NCBI RefSeq assembly: GCF_030824455.1
Contig: NZ_JAVBXR010000092.1
Location: forward strand, 1-42,159
Length of the DNA stretch: 42,159 nucleotides
Direction: 5' to 3'
From: Desulfobulbus sp.
Lineage (GTDB): Bacteria; Desulfobacterota; Desulfobulbia; Desulfobulbales; Desulfobulbaceae
Shown: positions 24,766-32,823 of the stretch, in pieces
How positions within the stretch are numbered: the stretch's first letter is position 1
How the letters are laid out: each line of letters opens with the position of its first letter
The notes under the pieces: generated by a model
Database searches by the model: none
The model's input: the letters and a program-made list of their open reading frames with translations, nothing else
What the model was told of the DNA's origin: nothing
Made by a program: the position numbers and the translations under genes

Positions 24766-25710
24766 TTAGTTCGGGCTTGCCGCGCCGCTGCAGTAAACCG
24801 CGTCAAGGATGGCCTTGCCGCCTCGGGCCAGCAGGGTTTCCGCCAGGCGCAGGCCAAGGGCGTGGGCCTGGTTCGCCGGTCCGGCGATGGTGTCCTTGAT
24901 GATCTGGCGGCCGTCGACGCTGGCGATCAGGCCGGTCAGGGAAACGACGCCGTCCTGTAAGGATGCGTAGGCGCCGATGGGCACTTGGCAGCCGCCCTCC
25001 AAACGGAGGAGAAAGGCCCGTTCAGCGGCCACGGCGGTCGCGGTCGGACGGTGATGAAGAAACTGCAACGCCGCTTCCAGCTCCGCATCGTCGCGTCGCA
25101 GTTCAATCCCCAGAGCGCCCTGGCTGATGGCCGGCAGCATCTGCGCAGGATCAAGCAGGGTGGTGATGCGATGTTCCAGGCCCAGGCGACGGAGCCCGGC
25201 GCCGGCAAGAATGATGGCGTCGTATACGCCTTCGTCAAGTTTGCGCAAACGGGTGTCGATGTTGCCGCGCAGATCAACCAGGGTCAGGTCGGGCCGCAGC
25301 GCCGCCAACTGGGACCTCCGCCGTAGGCTGGAGGTGCCCACGGTTGCGCCTTGGGGCAGGGCGGCGATGGAGTCGTGTTTGACGGAGAGAAAGGCGTCCT
25401 GGGGGATTTCCCGAAGGGGAATGATGCCGATGTGCAGACCTTCCGGCAATTCGGTGGGCACGTCCTTCATCGAGTGCACCGCCAGATCAACCTCGCCGGC
25501 AAGGAGCGCGTCCTCGATCTCCTTGACGAACAACCCCTTGCCGCCCACCTTGGCCAGCGGCACGTCCAGGATGCGGTCGCCCTTGGTGCTGATTTTTACC
25601 AGCTCGACCCGGACGCCAGGATGGGCCTGTTCGATCTGGGTTTTAACCCAGGTGGATTGGGTCACGGCCAGCAGGCTGGCCCGCGTCCCTATGCGCAGCA
25701 ATGTTCTCAT
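24766..25710 (-). CDS. hemC: Porphobilinogen deaminase (hydroxymethylbilane synthase)
   Basis: A 314-residue enzyme that joins four porphobilinogen units into hydroxymethylbilane, the substrate of the HemD domain encoded next. Motifs: RIGTRASLLAVTQ at the N-terminus, STKGDR, GLFVKEIEDAL, LAVHSMKDVPTELP, GTSSLRRRSQL, RGNIDTRLRKLDEG, and the cysteine that carries the dipyrromethane cofactor in EGGCQVPIGAYA near residue 241. All are intact. It lies 29 bp ahead of cobA-hemD and 71 bp after the deoxyhypusine-synthase-like gene, so they are probably one transcript. Confidence 0.97.
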   Translation of the reverse strand: MRTLLRIGTRASLLAVTQSTWVKTQIEQAHPGVRVELVKISTKGDRILDVPLAKVGGKGLFVKEIEDALLAGEVDLAVHSMKDVPTELPEGLHIGIIPLREIPQDAFLSVKHDSIAALPQGATVGTSSLRRRSQLAALRPDLTLVDLRGNIDTRLRKLDEGVYDAIILAGAGLRRLGLEHRITTLLDPAQMLPAISQGALGIELRRDDAELEAALQFLHHRPTATAVAAERAFLLRLEGGCQVPIGAYASLQDGVVSLTGLIASVDGRQIIKDTIAGPANQAHALGLRLAETLLARGGKAILDAVYCSGAASPN

Positions 25711-25781
25711 GCACCGATCCTGTCGCGATGACGGCGTGCCGTCGTGGTTTGTAGAGTAGCGGCCATATACAGTCTTCGCGG

Positions 25782-26753
25782 TTATTTGTCAATTTTGTCG
25801 CTGACGGCGTCGATCAGGGCTGCCGCCAGCAGGGGCACCATCAGCTCGTGGTGGCCGGTGAAGTTGAAGCCCTTGCCGCCTTCCAGGGTGGGGCGATGGA
25901 CCACGTTGGTTGCCGGGCGATAATGGCGGATGAAGTCGAAGTTGGCGGTGGTGAACCGTTTGACCTGATGGCCGAGGTTGCGCGCCACGGTCAGGGCCTT
26001 GAGAAAGACCTCGGGCAGGAGCACCGCTGAGCCGACGTTGAGATAGACGCCGCCTTCGAGTTCGCTGACCAGCCGGCAGAAAACGCGGAAATCATGGTGG
26101 CCGGCCTTGCCGATGGCTCCGCCGTCCACCGAGGGGTGAATGTGGATGATGTCGGTGCCCATGGCCACATGCACGGTCACCGGAATGTGCAGGTGCGCGG
26201 CCATGGCGAGCAGGCTTTTGTCGTTGTGGGGAAAACCGTTGTTGAGCAACATCTCGCCCACCGCCTGGCCGATGCCGACGCCCCGGTCTGCTCCTTCGAT
26301 GATCGCCCGGTTGAGGACCTCGCCGGTTTCCTGGGCCGCGCCAAAGGCCCCGGCTCCAAGGACGTCGGCCACCTCCTCGGAGGTGCGGCCGACCATGGCG
26401 ATTTCGGAGTCGTGGATGATGCCCGCGCCGTTGAGGGCGATGGCGGTGATCAGGCCCCGCCGCATCAGATCAATCAGGATAGGGTTGAGCCCCACCTTGA
26501 TCACGTGGGCGCCCATGCCGAGAATGATCGGTCGTTGCTGGCGATGGGCTTCGGCGATCCGTTCCACCAGAGCCGGGAAGTCGACGCCGGCCAACTGGGT
26601 GGGCAGGGCGGCCAGCAGTTGCCGCACGGTCATGCCCGGCTGCATTGGCTTGGCAAAATCTTCGACGCTCACCTTGGAGTGCCGACCGTAGACGGAATAG
26701 GTGTTCAATCCGCTGAAATCAAGGGGAACGGGGGGGTAGGCGGCCATGGGCAT
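25782..26753 (-). CDS. Deoxyhypusine-synthase-like protein, substrate unknown
   Basis: A 323-residue protein that resembles the deoxyhypusine/homospermidine synthase fold: a glycine-rich Rossmann-like core (IILGMGAHVIKVGLNPILIDL, ITAIALNGAGIIHD), followed by SDSEIA-type and HHDFRVFCRLVSELEGGVYLNVGSAV segments typical of NAD-binding. Bacteria lack the eIF5A target of true deoxyhypusine synthase, so the reaction is unknown. The resemblance is by eye and distant. It lies 30 bp after gmhA in the same direction and upstream of hemC. The start could be this ATG or the one two codons later. Confidence 0.65.
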   Translation of the reverse strand: MPMAAYPPVPLDFSGLNTYSVYGRHSKVSVEDFAKPMQPGMTVRQLLAALPTQLAGVDFPALVERIAEAHRQQRPIILGMGAHVIKVGLNPILIDLMRRGLITAIALNGAGIIHDSEIAMVGRTSEEVADVLGAGAFGAAQETGEVLNRAIIEGADRGVGIGQAVGEMLLNNGFPHNDKSLLAMAAHLHIPVTVHVAMGTDIIHIHPSVDGGAIGKAGHHDFRVFCRLVSELEGGVYLNVGSAVLLPEVFLKALTVARNLGHQVKRFTTANFDFIRHYRPATNVVHRPTLEGGKGFNFTGHHELMVPLLAAALIDAVSDKIDK

Positions 26754-26783
26754 ATCTATGAGAATGTAGAGAGGGGGCGGCGG

Positions 26784-27368
26784 TCAGGAGGCGGCAAACA
26801 TCTGCCGCTCGACGATTTCACACAGCAGGTGTTCCACCCAGAGATGGGCCTCCTGGATATGCGGCGTCGAATCCGACGGCACGTTGAGCACCAGATCGCA
26901 GACTGCGGCCAGATCGCCGCCGGGCCGGATTGTGCCGCCGGTCAGGGCTACGGTTTTCATGCCGATGTCCCGCGCCGCCAGCATCCCCTTGACCACATTG
27001 GGCGAGTTGCCGGAGGTGGAAATGCCCAGGGCCAGATCCTCGGGTTTGCCGAGCGCCTGAATCTGTTTGGCAAAGATCAGCTCATAGGAAAAATCGTTGG
27101 CGATTGAGGTCAGCACCGAGGTGTCGGTGGTCAAGGCCAGGGCGGGCAGAGGACGGCGGTTGATCAGGAAGCGGTTGACGAATTCGGCCGCCAGATGTTG
27201 GGCGTCGGCGGCGCTGCCCCCGTTGCCGAACAGCAGCAGCTTGCCGCCGTCCTCGAACACCTCGCGGATCCAGTCGGTCAAACGGAGGATGTCGTCGACC
27301 GACTCCTTGACAAAGGCCTCTTTGGCCATGATCGATTGGACCAGATTGGTCGAAATAAGTGTTTTCAT
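26784..27368 (-). CDS. gmhA: Phosphoheptose (sedoheptulose-7-phosphate) isomerase
   Basis: A 194-residue SIS-domain enzyme that converts sedoheptulose 7-phosphate to D-glycero-D-manno-heptose 7-phosphate, the first step to the heptose of the lipopolysaccharide core. Motifs: FGNGGSAADAQHLAAEFVNRF (about 46-66), ALTTDTSVLTSIANDF, GISTSGNSPNVV and ALTGGT, plus the C-terminal HIQEAHLWVEHLLCEIVE helix with the metal-binding or catalytic residues. I chose the ATG at 27366-27368, which gives the usual GmhA length; an upstream ATG at 27380 is possible. It appears to be the first gene of the run continuing into hemC. Confidence 0.93.
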   Translation of the reverse strand: MKTLISTNLVQSIMAKEAFVKESVDDILRLTDWIREVFEDGGKLLLFGNGGSAADAQHLAAEFVNRFLINRRPLPALALTTDTSVLTSIANDFSYELIFAKQIQALGKPEDLALGISTSGNSPNVVKGMLAARDIGMKTVALTGGTIRPGGDLAAVCDLVLNVPSDSTPHIQEAHLWVEHLLCEIVERQMFAAS

Positions 27369-27404
27369 GTCGCCAACCATAAAAGAAAAGCAGAGGCTGT
27401 CAAA

Positions 27405-27442
27405 CAAAAAAACGTTTCCGCGCAAGGAGCGCGGAAACGTTT
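27405..27442 (-). terminator. Intrinsic terminator of adk
   Basis: Arms at 27410-27423 and 27429-27442 make a perfect 14 bp stem with a five-base loop. On the minus strand they are followed by seven T. It lies 26 bases after the adk stop and isolates adk from gmhA. Confidence 0.95.
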
Positions 27443-27467
27443 GGGGTGGTGCGTCTGAAGCGATTGC

Positions 27468-28142
27468 TTACGGCAGTTGCTTCATGATCAGCTCGGAAAC
27501 TTCCTTGATGCCCTTGGAACCGTCAATGGAAATCACTGCAGCGCCCGGCAACCCCTTGAAGTAGTTGACTGCGGCCATGGTGCCGGTGGTTTCGTCGTAG
27601 TAGATGTTGTGGCGTTTGTTGATTGCTTCTTCGTCCTGATCGTCGGCGCGGGCGGAAAGCTCGCCGCCGCAGACCCGGCAGACCAGTTTGCCGTCTTTCT
27701 CAACCGGCTTGATGGCGTCAAAGGCGATGTGGTTGGGATGGTTGTTGTCGTTGGCGCAGAGGCGGCGACCCATGATGCGGTCTTTGGCGATCTGACGGTC
27801 CAGCATGATTTCAACCACAAAGTCCAGCTTCATGCCGGCCTCTTTGAGTGCCTTGTCCAGAGCTTCAGCCTGGGCCAGAGAGCGAGGGAAACCGTCGAGC
27901 AGCCAGCCTTTTTCTTTGGATTTGCCCAAGGTCTCAAGCACCATCGGGATGGTGAGTTCGTCGGGAACCAGGTCGCCGCGGTCAATAAACGCCTTGGCTT
28001 TTTTGCCCAGCTCGGTGCCGCCTTTGATGTGCTCGCGGAAGATGGCGCCCGATTCGATGTGATCGATGCCGTATTTTTCTTTGATGATGGCGCCCTGGGT
28101 GCCTTTGCCGCTGCCGTTCGGACCGAAAGTAAGGATGTTCAT
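27468..28142 (-). CDS. adk: Adenylate kinase with metal-binding LID
   Basis: A 224-residue adenylate kinase balancing AMP, ADP and ATP. The P-loop is GPNGSGKGT (7-15), slightly unlike the common GxPGxGKGT. The AMP site (IESGAIFREH) and DGFPRSLAQAEAL are present. The LID carries C-x5-H (CANDNNH) and later C-x2-C (CRVC), a pattern like that of Desulfovibrio adenylate kinases that bind zinc, cobalt or iron. I chose the ATG at 28140-28142 because GGAGG lies eight bases upstream; an ATG five codons earlier overlaps that ribosome site. The strong terminator and promoter suggest a single-gene, well-expressed unit. Confidence 0.95.
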   Translation of the reverse strand: MNILTFGPNGSGKGTQGAIIKEKYGIDHIESGAIFREHIKGGTELGKKAKAFIDRGDLVPDELTIPMVLETLGKSKEKGWLLDGFPRSLAQAEALDKALKEAGMKLDFVVEIMLDRQIAKDRIMGRRLCANDNNHPNHIAFDAIKPVEKDGKLVCRVCGGELSARADDQDEEAINKRHNIYYDETTGTMAAVNYFKGLPGAAVISIDGSKGIKEVSELIMKQLP

Positions 28143-28189
28143 GCCGGCTTCCTCCATGTGTGAGTCAAAGAATGGTTGGGTAACATCTT

Positions 28190-28217
28190 TATATAATTAG
28201 CGAAAAAAAGAGTCGAA
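28190..28217 (-). promoter_or_regulatory. Candidate adk promoter
   Basis: On the minus strand TTCGAC (28212-28217) and TATATA (28190-28195) are 16 bases apart, about 50 bases upstream of the adk start. Both boxes are imperfect. Between here and the hom promoter (28218-28422) I see no gene. Confidence 0.35.
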
Positions 28218-28422
28218 AAATGAATGACCTCTCATCAGCGTGGGGAATATACCGTACCTTGTCTGAATGCGCCATGAAAAATGATGGATTGGATCAGGGG
28301 AAGTGATGATCTCGGCAAATCGCACGAAAACAAAGGGTTGTTGCGCGCGTGCGGCAGGCGGGTGCGCAAAACGGTCAGGGGCGTTTGTCTGCGTTGTTCC
28401 GCCGCCCGCCGGAGCATACTTT

Positions 28423-28451
28423 TTGACAAGGCGTGGGAAAGAGGGTAGAAA
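28423..28451 (+). promoter_or_regulatory. Sigma-70-type promoter of hom
   Basis: TTGACA (28423-28428), a 17-base spacer and TAGAAA (28446-28451), 45 bases before the hom start codon. The layout is nearly the same as the promoter at 16305. Confidence 0.65.
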
Positions 28452-28496
28452 TCGGCCCATATATTATTCCTCCTCATTTTTTCAGGTGACGATTGC

Positions 28497-29801
28497 ATGA
28501 AGGAAATCAAGGTTGGGTTGATCGGTTTTGGCACGGTGGGCAAGGGGTTGGCGGAAGTGTTGCTGTCGCAGCGGGAGCGGCTGATCAGGCGCACCGGAAT
28601 GACGATCCGTTTGGCGGGCGTGGCCGATCACGGCGCAACCGCCATGCCGGAGCGATTTGCCGACATCCCGCTCACCAGGGACGCCGCGCAGCTCATCAAT
28701 GATCCGGAAATCGACATTATCGTTGAGTTGATCGGCGGCATTGAACCGGCCAAGACCTTTGTGATGCAGGCCATTGCCAGCGGCAAACATGTGGTCACCG
28801 CCAACAAAGCGCTGCTCTCCCAGGAAGGCGCGGACATTTTTGCCGCAGCCGCCAAGCAGGGCGTCGAGGTAGGCTTTGAGGCCAGCGTCGGCGGCGGCAT
28901 CCCGGTGATCAAGGCCCTCAAGGAAGGGCTGGTGGCCAACCGGATTCTCTCGATCATGGGGATCATGAACGGCACCGCCAACTACATCCTCACCCGCATG
29001 ACCGACGAGGGCATTCCTTTTGCCGAGGTGCTCAAGGACGCCCAGCAGCTTGGCTTTGCCGAGGCCGATCCCACCTACGACATCGAAGGCGTCGACACGG
29101 CCCACAAACTCGCCATCCTCATGTCCATGGCCTACGGCATGCCGATCACCCACAAGGAGATCGCCACCGAGGGCATTTCCCGCATCGAACCCATGGACAT
29201 CGAGCTGGCCCGCGAGCTGGGCTGCCGGATCAAGCTGCTGGCCATCAGCCGCAACCACGGCGACCACGTCGAAGCCCGGGTCCACCCGACCATGGTGCCG
29301 CAGGGCCACCTCCTGGCCTCGATCAACGGGGCCTTCAACGCCATTCATTTTCACGGCGACACGGTGGGCAACATCCTGCTGTACGGTCTGGGCGCGGGCA
29401 GCATTCCCACCGGCAGCGCCGTTGCCGCCGACGTGGTCGACATCGCCCGCAACATCCGCTGCGGTTCAATTGGCCGGGTGCCGGCCCTGTCCTATTTGCC
29501 CGAAGAGATGCGGCCGCGCCGGATCACGCCCATGGACGAACTGCGCGGGCCCTACTATTTCCGCCTGACCGTGCTCGATCAACCCGGCGTCCTGTCCACG
29601 GTGGCCGGCATCCTCAGCAAGCACGAGATCAGCATTGAATCGGTGATCCAGAAAGGGCGCAAGAAAACCGGCGCCGTGCCGCTGGTGATTGTCACCCACA
29701 GCGCCAAGGAGTCGGCGGTGCGGGCGGCCCTGGATGAAATTGACCGGCTTTCGAGCGTCACCGCGCCGGTGGTCAAAATCCGCATTCTTGAGGAAGAGTA
29801 A
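28497..29801 (+). CDS. hom: Homoserine dehydrogenase
   Basis: A 434-residue enzyme that reduces aspartate semialdehyde to homoserine for threonine, methionine and isoleucine. It has the nucleotide-binding loop LIGFGTVGKGLAEVL at the N-terminus, the catalytic core (VVTANKALLSQEG, GFEASVGGGIPVI, NGTANYILTRM, AEADPTYDIEGVDTAHK) and a C-terminal ACT domain (YFRLTVLDQPGVLSTVAGIL, about 347-430), which normally gives feedback control by threonine. A ribosome site AGGTGA precedes the ATG. It is first in the hom, homoserine-kinase candidate, thioesterase operon. Confidence 0.97.
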   Translation: MKEIKVGLIGFGTVGKGLAEVLLSQRERLIRRTGMTIRLAGVADHGATAMPERFADIPLTRDAAQLINDPEIDIIVELIGGIEPAKTFVMQAIASGKHVVTANKALLSQEGADIFAAAAKQGVEVGFEASVGGGIPVIKALKEGLVANRILSIMGIMNGTANYILTRMTDEGIPFAEVLKDAQQLGFAEADPTYDIEGVDTAHKLAILMSMAYGMPITHKEIATEGISRIEPMDIELARELGCRIKLLAISRNHGDHVEARVHPTMVPQGHLLASINGAFNAIHFHGDTVGNILLYGLGAGSIPTGSAVAADVVDIARNIRCGSIGRVPALSYLPEEMRPRRITPMDELRGPYYFRLTVLDQPGVLSTVAGILSKHEISIESVIQKGRKKTGAVPLVIVTHSAKESAVRAALDEIDRLSSVTAPVVKIRILEEE

Positions 29802-29833
29802 TTCCTCGCCGGCAGCCAAGGTTACGTGATGCT

Positions 29834-31063
29834 ATGAAATATATCCTGCTAATTGGCGACGGCATGGGCGATGTCCCGGTGCCGGCCTTGAACAATCAAA
29901 CTCCGCTGGAAGCCGCCGCCACCCCGGCCATGGACCGGCTGGCGCAGTCCTCCGAGATGCTGCTGGTCCGGACCGTGCCCGAGGGCTATCCGCCGGGCAG
30001 CGACGTGGCCAATCTCTCCCTGATGGGCTACGAGCCGGAGCGCTACTACACCGGCCGGGCCCCGCTCGAAGCCGCAAGCCTGGGCGTGGAGCTGGCGCCG
30101 GAGGACATTGCCTTCCGCTGCAATCTGGTGCATGTGGAGCAACCGGGCGATGGTCGCCTGATCATGGTTGACTACAGCAGCGGCCACATCACCACCGAGG
30201 AAAGCCGGCAGTTGATCGCGGCCCTGCAGGCCGAATGCGGCAACGACCTGCTTGCCCTGCATCCCGGCGTCAGTTATCGCCATTTGCTGGTGTATCGAGG
30301 CGTCGTGCCCGCAGGGTTTGCCACGGTGCCGCCCCATGATCATTCCGATCAGGACGTGGCCGGTTATTATCAAGCCTATCAGCAGGTTGAGGCCTTTGGT
30401 CCGCTGCTGGCGCGGGCGCAGGAAATTCTGGCCGATCATCCGGTCAATCGGGAGCGCGCGCGTCAGGGCAAGCGGACCGCGAACTGCATCTGGCTTTGGG
30501 GCGAGGGCAAGCGGCCGGCCATGGAAACCCTGGAGCAGCGGTTTGGCATTCGCGGCGGGTTGATTTCCGCGGTTGATCTGCTCAAGGGGATCGGCGTGCT
30601 CGGCGGCCTTGAGGTGATTGACGTCCCCGGCGCCACCGGCTATCTCGACACCAATTACGAGGGCAAGGCCCAGGCCGCGCTCAAGGTGCTGGAAAGAGAC
30701 GATTTTGTGCTGGTGCATGTCGAGGCTCCGGATGAAACCGGCCACCAGGGGTTAGCGCGCGAGAAGGTCCAGGCCGTGGCTGATTTTGACAGCCGCATTG
30801 TCGCGCCGATTGTCGAGGAAATGGAGCGGCGCGGCGAACCGTTTCGCCTAGTGGTGACTATGGATCACTACACCCCGATTCACCGCCGCACCCACGAAGA
30901 CTGGCCTGTGCCGATGTTTATCTATGACTCCAGGGGCGTGGCCGCGCCGTCGGGCAGCACCTACACCGAGGCCAATGTCCTGGCGGCGGTTCAGGAAAAC
31001 GGCTTGGAATTGCCTTCGGGGGCTGCTTTTTTCCGGCGCTTTGTCGAGCAGGAGCAGGCATGA
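29834..31063 (+). CDS. Phosphoglycerate-mutase-like protein, probable homoserine kinase
   Basis: A 409-residue member of the alkaline-phosphatase superfamily, ApgM branch: metal ligands in IGDGMGD (7-13), the nucleophile S56 in PGSDVANLSLMGYEP, RCNLV, and C-terminal metal sites (VEAPDETGHQG, MDHYTPIHRRTH). The general family annotation is cofactor-independent phosphoglycerate mutase. A branch of this family next to hom has been proposed, and in Desulfovibrio supported, as the missing homoserine kinase. No classical thrB is in the window. The position 32 bp after hom makes that role likely here. It overlaps the thioesterase start by four bases (ATGA). Confidence 0.85.
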   Translation: MKYILLIGDGMGDVPVPALNNQTPLEAAATPAMDRLAQSSEMLLVRTVPEGYPPGSDVANLSLMGYEPERYYTGRAPLEAASLGVELAPEDIAFRCNLVHVEQPGDGRLIMVDYSSGHITTEESRQLIAALQAECGNDLLALHPGVSYRHLLVYRGVVPAGFATVPPHDHSDQDVAGYYQAYQQVEAFGPLLARAQEILADHPVNRERARQGKRTANCIWLWGEGKRPAMETLEQRFGIRGGLISAVDLLKGIGVLGGLEVIDVPGATGYLDTNYEGKAQAALKVLERDDFVLVHVEAPDETGHQGLAREKVQAVADFDSRIVAPIVEEMERRGEPFRLVVTMDHYTPIHRRTHEDWPVPMFIYDSRGVAAPSGSTYTEANVLAAVQENGLELPSGAAFFRRFVEQEQA

Positions 31064-31530
31064 GCAAGCTTGCGGTCAGCTTGGTCGAGCCGGTTTTCAC
31101 CACTCCCTACCGGGTGATCTACGGCGACACCGACGCCGCCGGCGTGGTGTACAACGCCAATTATCTCCGCTATTTCGAGATCGGCCGTACAGAAATGATG
31201 CGCGCCTGGGCCCTGCCCTACAGCGCAATCGAGGCCATGGGCTGCATCCTGCCGGTGACCGAGAGCTATCTCCGCTTCAAAGCCCCGGCAGCCTATGACG
31301 ATCTGCTCGCTATTTCCACTTCGCTGGTCGAGGTCACCAAGGTCACCTGCCGCTTTCATTACGCCATAACCCGTCCCGCAGAAGACGGCCGCACCGTCCT
31401 GCTGGTGAAGGGATTCACCTGCCACGCCTGCGTCAATCGGCAGGGAAAGCTGACCCCCTTTCCTGCGCCCGTGCTGGAAAAGATCACCACGTTGCTAGAA
31501 AAAGGCGTACAAGGGCAAGAGAAAGGTTGA
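31060..31530 (+). CDS. YbgC/FadM-type acyl-CoA thioesterase
   Basis: A 156-residue hotdog-fold (4HBT) enzyme. The catalytic motif YGDTDAAGVVYNANYLRYFE contains the aspartate D25, followed by IGRTEMMR and the strand LVTESYLRFKAPA-type region. Such enzymes hydrolyse acyl-CoA thioesters; YbgC homologues often belong to envelope or lipid clusters, but here the gene is coupled to hom and the homoserine kinase candidate by an ATGA overlap. The substrate is not evident. An initiator tRNA with its own promoter follows. Confidence 0.88.
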   Translation: MSKLAVSLVEPVFTTPYRVIYGDTDAAGVVYNANYLRYFEIGRTEMMRAWALPYSAIEAMGCILPVTESYLRFKAPAAYDDLLAISTSLVEVTKVTCRFHYAITRPAEDGRTVLLVKGFTCHACVNRQGKLTPFPAPVLEKITTLLEKGVQGQEKG

Positions 31531-31554
31531 CTTAATTTTTTTATCTGGTAATAT
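31527..31554 (+). promoter_or_regulatory. Candidate promoter of the initiator tRNA
   Basis: TTGACT (31527-31532) and TAATAT (31549-31554), 16 bases apart, end 13 bases before the tRNA. The region between the thioesterase stop and the tRNA is T-rich. The -10 box is imperfect. Confidence 0.45.
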
Positions 31555-31567
31555 AGCTTGATTGCAA

Positions 31568-31644
<77 letters not shown>

Positions 31645-31654
31645 AGAACGATTC

Positions 31655-31687
31655 AAGGGGTTAAGCCATCTGGTTTAACCCCTTTTT
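31655..31687 (+). terminator. Intrinsic terminator of the initiator tRNA
   Basis: AAGGGGTTAA (31655-31664) pairs with TTAACCCCTT (31675-31684); three further inner pairs give a 13 bp stem with a four-base loop, and five T follow. It starts ten bases after the tRNA. Confidence 0.92.
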
Positions 31688-31689
31688 CT

Positions 31690-32260
31690 TTGTCCAGAAT
31701 TCCTGGCTCGCTTGTGTGGACAAAGCGTCGCTGAATGGGGTTTGAGATTTGGGACATTTAGGGCAATTCCGTTCCTCCATCTTCAATCGTCCGCCACACT
31801 CCCCCGAAATAACTGCAGGCCGATGTATCGCTCGCCTGCCTTCGCGGGCTGAATCGTCACGGATGCTTCTTTGCCTGAATGTTGGCGAAAAAATCAATAC
31901 GCTGATATTAAAGTGAAAAATTTTTATGGAGGATTTTGGCGTGGGTAAAATATATCCAATGGCCGGGAGCCCGGACTGTGTTTGGGGAAAATGCAATGGA
32001 GCTATTTGATTGATATGCCGTAGTGTTTATGGCCTTTAGTCCTTCGTGGATCATTGCGCGCGTTATTGGGGCCAGGGTGTATAAAAAATACCCAGATGCG
32101 GAGAGCGCCGTCAAAAGCGACCTTGCGGGCTTGAACGCGCCCAGCGGGGACCTTCCAAGCAAGGCATTTGTAAACTCGCAGGCTCTTGACGCAGAGCCTG
32201 TTGTTTGGGGTGAATGCCTTGGAAATATTCATTAAAAAATGCAATGGCTCGCCCGGCCAT
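31690..32260. other. Non-coding, structured region between tRNA terminator and sigma-54 promoter
   Basis: About 570 bases without a convincing gene. Several overlapping frames stay open on both strands from about 32000 to 32260, but none has a ribosome site or a recognisable product. It contains the nested inverted repeats at 32161-32220 and a further repeat, CAATGGC/GCCATTG, at 32242-32262, which touches the -24 box of the sigma-54 promoter. An unrecognised small RNA or activator-binding region is possible. Confidence 0.5.
32161..32220. repeat. Nested inverted repeats upstream of the sigma-54 promoter
   Basis: Outer arms AAGGCATT (32161-32168) and AATGCCTT (32213-32220) enclose inner arms CAGGCTCT (32179-32186) and AGAGCCTG (32193-32200) with a six-base loop. 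All pairs are perfect. The centre lies about 70 bases upstream of the -24 element and about 100 bases before the predicted transcription start, where enhancer-binding proteins often bind. Confidence 0.6.
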
Positions 32261-32276
32261 TGGCACGGCAAATGCT
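32261..32276 (+). promoter_or_regulatory. Sigma-54 (RpoN) promoter of the two small envelope genes
   Basis: TGGCACGGCAAATGCT matches TGGCACG-N4-TTGCW with one mismatch (A for T just before TGC), and GG and GC have exactly ten bases between them. The predicted start near 32288 leaves a 100-base leader before the ATG at 32389. Confidence 0.75.
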
Positions 32277-32388
32277 AAAACATGCCGTCTCTGTCTTGTT
32301 GTTTGTTGCCTGGCTTCACCTAATTGGAGGCGATCCATGTGCAGACGTCAAGACGCAAAAAGGCCCTGTTGCGGCCGGGGTGATCAAA

Positions 32389-32775
32389 ATGGTGAAAAAA
32401 ACAGTTCTTGCTGTGATGGTTGGCGTGCTGCTGTTGTCGTTGTTGCCGTCAACCGGAAGCTGTTGGCATGCAGAGCCCAGACGTCACGGCCACGGGGGGC
32501 ATGGAGATGATGCGCTGCTTTGGGGGTTGGGCGGTCTGGTGCTTGGCGCCGCCGTCGTGGGCGCTGCGCTGCAGCCGGCGCCTCCTCCGCCGCAGCCCGT
32601 GGTGTATGTTGAGCCGCAACCGGCGGCGTATGCGTACCAACCGCGCGTTGAGCCGGAGATGTGTCGATGGGAACGGTATGTGCTGGACGGTTACGGAAGA
32701 ACCCTGTTTGATCAATACGGCCAGCCGGCGAAAGAGTACACGACTGGTCCTTGTCAATATCCGCCAAACTGGTGA
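32389..32775 (+). CDS. Small exported protein with Gly/His and Pro-rich segments
   Basis: A 128-residue protein I cannot assign to a named family. Residues 1-24 (MVKKTVLAVMVGVLLLSLLP...) form a signal peptide. It is followed by a His/Gly stretch (RRHGHGGHGDD), a glycine-rich hydrophobic segment (LLWGLGGLVLGAAVVGAAL), a proline-rich linker and a C-terminal domain with Cys, Trp and Tyr (CRWERYVLDGYGRTLFDQYG). It is envelope-located by inference. An ATG 150 bases upstream is in frame but lies before the promoter, so the ATG at 32389 (GGTGAT upstream) is the start. It is the first gene behind the sigma-54 promoter, 48 bp before the lipoprotein gene. Confidence 0.75.
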   Translation: MVKKTVLAVMVGVLLLSLLPSTGSCWHAEPRRHGHGGHGDDALLWGLGGLVLGAAVVGAALQPAPPPPQPVVYVEPQPAAYAYQPRVEPEMCRWERYVLDGYGRTLFDQYGQPAKEYTTGPCQYPPNW

Positions 32776-32823
32776 TGAGAAGCGTTCGGCGCTGCCGGAC
32801 AGAACATGTAAAGGAGAGAAATT

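Noticed and set aside
31645..32260. Integrated mobile element or attachment site next to the initiator tRNA
   Set aside because: No partial copy of the tRNA 3' end, no integrase and no transposase gene is seen downstream.
31908..32338. Small overlapping open frames on both strands in the tRNA-downstream region
   Set aside because: No start signals or known families; several frames are open at once, as expected by chance in short sequence.
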